A DNA stretch of 11,615 nt, taken from the NCBI GenBank assembly GCA_910592005.1, contig CAJVPP010003447.1:1-11615 (forward strand), read 5' to 3'. The notes beneath the pieces were generated by a model. That model was given only the letters and a program-made list of their open reading frames with translations, ran no database searches and was not told the DNA's origin. Positions 9,041 to 11,615 of the stretch are shown here, piece by piece; position 1 is the first letter of the stretch; each line of letters starts with the position of its first letter. The translations under genes and the position numbers were made by a program. This stretch comes from Funneliformis mosseae (Eukaryota; Glomeromycota; Glomeromycetes; Glomerales; Glomeraceae).

Positions 9041-9170
9041 TGTGATTGTATAGGGGGTAAAATTCTTATTGTGATTATATAAGGGGTAAATTTCGTATAT
9101 TTATTATAATATTGGGCCTTATAAATAGTGTGATTATATTTTATAATATGCCTATAATTATAAAGAGGGT
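9041..9170 (-). repeat. Subterminal repeats at the right end of the pogo-like element
   Basis: At least four degenerate copies of a GTGATTATA(T/A)A-GGGG-type motif occur at 9041-9060, 9071-9089, about 9129-9140 and 9154-9170. They have the same orientation as the right terminus (GAGTGACTATAGAGGAGG). They resemble the reverse complement of the terminal repeat and probably served as transposase contacts. Confidence 0.65.
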
Positions 9171-9232
9171 ATTTCTATTTAAAAAGATCAGAACCAAATA
9201 AAATATGCTTTAAGGGAAGGAGTGCTTATATT

Positions 9233-9258
9233 GGAGTGACTATAGAGGAGGACGATTG
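9233..9258 (-). repeat. Right terminal inverted repeat of the pogo-like element
   Basis: Ends ...GAGGAGGACGATTG followed by TA at 9259-9260. Its reverse complement aligns with 6695-6720 over the full 26 bases with six substitutions and no gap. Confidence 0.88.
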
Positions 9259-9260
9259 TA

Positions 9261-9411
9261 CTATCGTCCTTAAGGAATGATAATACTATTATACCTTAAG
9301 AATAATAAATTGTCGTACTTAAGGTATAATAAAATCATTGTTCCTAAGAAATAATAATACTATTGTACCTTAGGTACGATAATACTATCATTTCTAAGGA
9401 ATGATAATACC
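9261..9411. repeat. 25-bp tandem array with CCTTAAGG palindromic cores
   Basis: Six cores of CCTTAAGG or one- to two-base variants begin at about 9268, 9294, 9318, 9343, 9368 and 9394, a spacing of 24-26 bp. Between the cores lies an A/T segment of the form AATGATAATACTAT. The array begins exactly at the TA beside the pogo-like right end, and that TA fits the repeat word ATACTAT, so the transposon appears to have landed inside the array. No coding capacity. Confidence 0.75.
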
Positions 9412-9419
9412 CTATTATT

Positions 9420-9640
9420 CCAATCGGAAGTCAATTAGTTATAAATAAGATAGGTCGAATTTTGATATATACCAATCAGCTATAAGTATGCCAATTGGCT
9501 ATAAATAAGAAGGGTCAAATTTGGCTGATTTTTGGCCGATTTCTGATGTATGCCAATCAGCTAGGCAAATTTTTGATAATTTGCCGAATTAAGGCTGAAT
9601 TTAGGCCGATTTTTGGTTGATTTTCACATGTCTAATTTTT
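9420..9640. repeat. Degenerate minisatellite with CCAATCAGCTATAAATAAGA-like units
   Basis: Partial copies start at 9420, 9472, 9491 and 9553 with CCAAT(C/T)(A/G)G. They continue with TATAAATAAGA and a GGTCAAATTT(T)GGC segment, then GGCCGATTTTTG-like words (9531, 9612). Copies differ in length and are not a clean tandem array. No gene is seen here; origin unknown, perhaps part of a larger transposon. Confidence 0.5.
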
Positions 9641-9662
9641 TTTATTTTGACTAGTGTGAGTA

Positions 9663-9681
9663 TGTAGATTCAGAATCTACA
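9663..9681. repeat. Perfect 9-bp-arm palindrome
   Basis: TGTAGATTC and GAATCTACA flank a single central base, followed at once by a third half-copy (GGATCTACA). Function unknown. It lies about 90 bp upstream of the next pseudogene. Confidence 0.6.
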
Positions 9682-9767
9682 TGGATCTACAAGACCTTAC
9701 AAAATAGTTTTCTCTCAAATTAAATTTAAAACTAAGCTCTTTATATATGCTAATTTTGTAATAAATA

Positions 9768-11356
9768 ATGATAAATTCAAAACAAAATGCTGAAAATTTA
9801 CCTTGTTTATTTGGTCCTTTTGCCAATAGGTATCCAGAAAGTCAGTTAGTACAATACGAAACTAAAGAGGATCAAAGATAGCAACATGTATCAGATGATG
9901 CCATAATAAAAAGAATAACAGAAGCAGCTAAAAATTTTTTTGAGTTATCTTTATTACTTGATTCTTTAAAAAATTATTCTTTATATGAAAGACATTACAA
10001 TCAAGTTATCGCTAAAAATTTTTTTATTAAATAATTAAAAGCAAATAATTCAATTTTTTTAGGTTCAGAAGAATTGCAAGCTCATGATTTATTTGAAAAA
10101 AAATTTTTTGATTTTGAAATTCAAGTTTCTTTACCAGATCTAATGCATGAAAGTCTTTTAAAAAGAATTGATGAATTAGAAAATCTTAATAGGCAATTAT
10201 TATTTGAAAATTAAGAATTAAAAAGAGGTTAAATAAAAGATTTAACATCCAACAGGATCGTATTGAGTCTGTAATAGAAATTGCTAAAAGGGAATAAAAT
10301 AATATGTATGAAGATATAGCAGGTTTAATGAAAAATCATAAGCGATTCTGTTTGGATAGCCTTTTAGAATATTTTCCTTCTAAATGGCTTGCTGAATAAA
10401 ATCCAGTTATTGTAAAATTTTTAGAAACTCTTACTCACAACAAAAAATAAGCATCGACAAGAAGGAGAAAAGCTTTTTAAGTGTGCAGTAGCAGTTGATG
10501 CTATATATAACTTAAGACATTTAAAATATGTATCTGCTATTAATTTAGCTGCTTTAGCAAATAAATATTTATTGGCAAGGTCAAAAATGATTATCAACAT
10601 TGATAATTATTTTATTAGCTCCAATAGTTATACAAAGTTTACTAATTAGTTAGAAAGTTAGCTAAAGAATAATTATCACTTCCAGAAGGTCTTTTATTTT
10701 TAGCTTTTGATAATGAGTAAAAAGGTCAAAAAAATTATTTAGATTATAGACATAATATGGTTATATTCCATACTATTACAAGTTTTATTGCTTTTAATTA
10801 TGATCAAAATAATAATATTCAAGTTACAGATCCTTGATTACATTCCAAACTTACCCAAAAATAATATGAGAAATTATTTTATTTAACTTCAAATATGAAA
10901 AATAAAATTCATAAAGAACTTACTAATTATCTTTCTATTATTTTAGAAGAGCTTTGTATTGAGAAAAGTCAAGAAAAAAATACGATTGATAAATTGGTAC
11001 ATAATCGAGGTCAAATGGAATATAAGAAAAAATGCTTAATTTGTTAAATCTCTAATATTGATAATAAGAAGCAGGTTTGTCCTACATGCTATAGTAAATT
11101 ACCAACCATTGCTAAGATAAGTCAGCAATCTAATGAACTACTTGAGATTATAAATACCACTGAAAAACCACTAGTTATTCATTCTCATACATTTAAAGGA
11201 TCAAGTAAACTACAAGCTATTCTAGAAAGTGAGGATACACCACAAATATTTATTTTAGATCCAATAGAAATTAATTCAAACTCGATTGTTAATGTTCAAA
11301 AAGTTCTTGAACACATTGAAGAAATATCTGAAATTAAAGATAGTAGCCATAAATAG
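9768..11356 (+). pseudogene. Decayed gene of an unrecognised family, probably transposon-borne
   Basis: A run of about 525 codons whose coding signal continues through at least three frame changes. Segment A (9768-about 10235) has stops at 9879, 10032, 10212 and 10230. It opens LPCLFGPFANRYPESQ and ends in a leucine-rich probable coiled coil (SLLKRIDELENLNRQLLFEN). Segment B (about 10238-10446) contains LLEYFPSKWLAE. Segment C (about 10446-10655) contains EGEKLFKCAVAVDAIYNLRH. Segment D (10658-11356) contains LPEGLLFLAFDNE and HNMVIFHTITSFIAFNYDQN, with stops at 10670, 10718, 10835, 10862 and 11045. Near the end is a Cys motif CLIC...CPTC with 11 codons (one a stop) between the pairs, like a zinc ribbon. 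The last 102 codons are open. I do not recognise the family. Decay like that of the neighbouring transposases, and the FDN motif after a hydrophobic strand, hint at a transposase-like origin, but this is inference. Confidence 0.6.
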
Positions 11357-11362
11357 ATCATA

Positions 11363-11615
11363 CAGTAGTGGTCATAAGTATCTGACCCCTTATAATTCTT
11401 AATATTAATTAATAATACCCATTAAAATTTTTCAAAATTCAAGTACAATACCAATATTGATTATGTGTAAAATTATAAGCTTGTATAACATATAAATAAA
11501 AAATTAGATGATCGATGAATTTTGCATATAAAGTACTAATATTTTTTAATAAATTAAACAAAATAGTTTTTTTTATATAAATTTCAATAATGACTGAAAT
11601 GGAATTTCAAAAATA
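11363..11615 (+). mobile_element. Left end of a second Tc1/mariner-like element, cut by the window edge
   Basis: After a TA at 11361-11362 the sequence begins CAGTAGTGGTCATAAGTATC and continues TGACCCC. This is the typical style of Tc1-group ends, in which CAGT is followed by a CATAAGTAT-like word. An ATG with an open frame follows at 11590. The opposite end lies outside the window, so the inverted repeat cannot be confirmed. Confidence 0.6.
11590..11615 (+). CDS. Start of a putative Tc1-like transposase (partial)
   Basis: An ATG about 227 bp inside the presumed element end opens a frame (MTEMEFQK) that runs off the window. The position and the charged start suit a Tc1-type transposase. Eight codons are too few to identify the protein, so the call rests on the flanking end sequence. 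Confidence 0.35.

Larger units (their letters stand above)
6695..9258 (-). mobile_element. Pogo/Tigger-like DNA transposon, dead
   Basis: A 2564-bp element bounded by inverted ends (6695-6720 and 9233-9258, 20 of 26 matching) that start CAGTC/CAATC and are flanked by TA (6693-6694 and 9259-9260). CA-starting ends, TA duplication and a CENP-B/DDE transposase are the hallmarks of the pogo group. The single gene lies on the minus strand and is broken. Subterminal copies of the end motif lie inside both ends. Confidence 0.9.

Noticed and set aside
3392..11356. Alternative genetic code (TAA/TAG read as Gln)
   Set aside because: Some stops sit at presumed Gln sites, but others sit at Trp sites and frameshifts occur as well. 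The intact kinase has no internal in-frame stops. Pseudogene decay explains the pattern.

Overview
The window looks like nuclear DNA of a fungus, most likely an arbuscular mycorrhizal fungus (Glomeromycotina, Rhizophagus-like). The grounds are very AT-rich sequence, a tyrosine-kinase-like (TKL) kinase gene broken by four short GT-AG introns, the kinase signature HRDLHSGNIL, and a dense stack of decayed DNA transposons of Tc1/mariner, pogo and hAT type. The taxon is inferred from sequence style; no database was searched. There are no bacterial operons, ribosome binding sites, tRNAs, rRNAs or CRISPR arrays.

Layout: (1) 82-2230, + strand: the only intact gene. Five exons join in frame (1800 nt, 599 codons plus stop) into an N-terminal TKL kinase followed by nine full and one partial 20-residue leucine-rich repeats of the short 'LPxLPxxLxxL' class best known from bacterial effectors such as YopM/IpaH. 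(2) 2545-4496: a Tc1/mariner element with matching inverted ends and TA target duplications. Its transposase is dead (frameshift plus stops), and a 592-bp foldback, hAT-like non-autonomous element with a near-perfect 8-bp target duplication lies nested inside it. (3) 4725-5298: a probable solo LTR, read on the minus strand. (4) 5299-6692: AT-rich sequence with no gene. (5) 6695-9258: a pogo/Tigger-type element flanked by TA, with a broken, intron-containing CENP-B/DDE transposase on the minus strand and subterminal repeats. (6) 9261-9640: a 25-bp tandem array with CCTTAAGG palindromic cores, then a degenerate minisatellite. (7) 9768-11356, + strand: a decayed gene of an unrecognised family with a coiled coil and a CxxC...CxxC motif. 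(8) 11363 to the end: the left end of a second Tc1-like element, cut by the window edge.

Only the kinase-LRR gene is likely to make a protein today. It sits about 300 bp upstream of a transposon graveyard. The most interesting object is this fusion of a fungal signalling kinase to a DNA-level homogeneous bacterial-style LRR array. A second theme is that many inactivating stops in the three transposase-like pseudogenes sit where the families carry Trp or Gln, consistent with C-to-T decay of methylated or RIP-like repeats.
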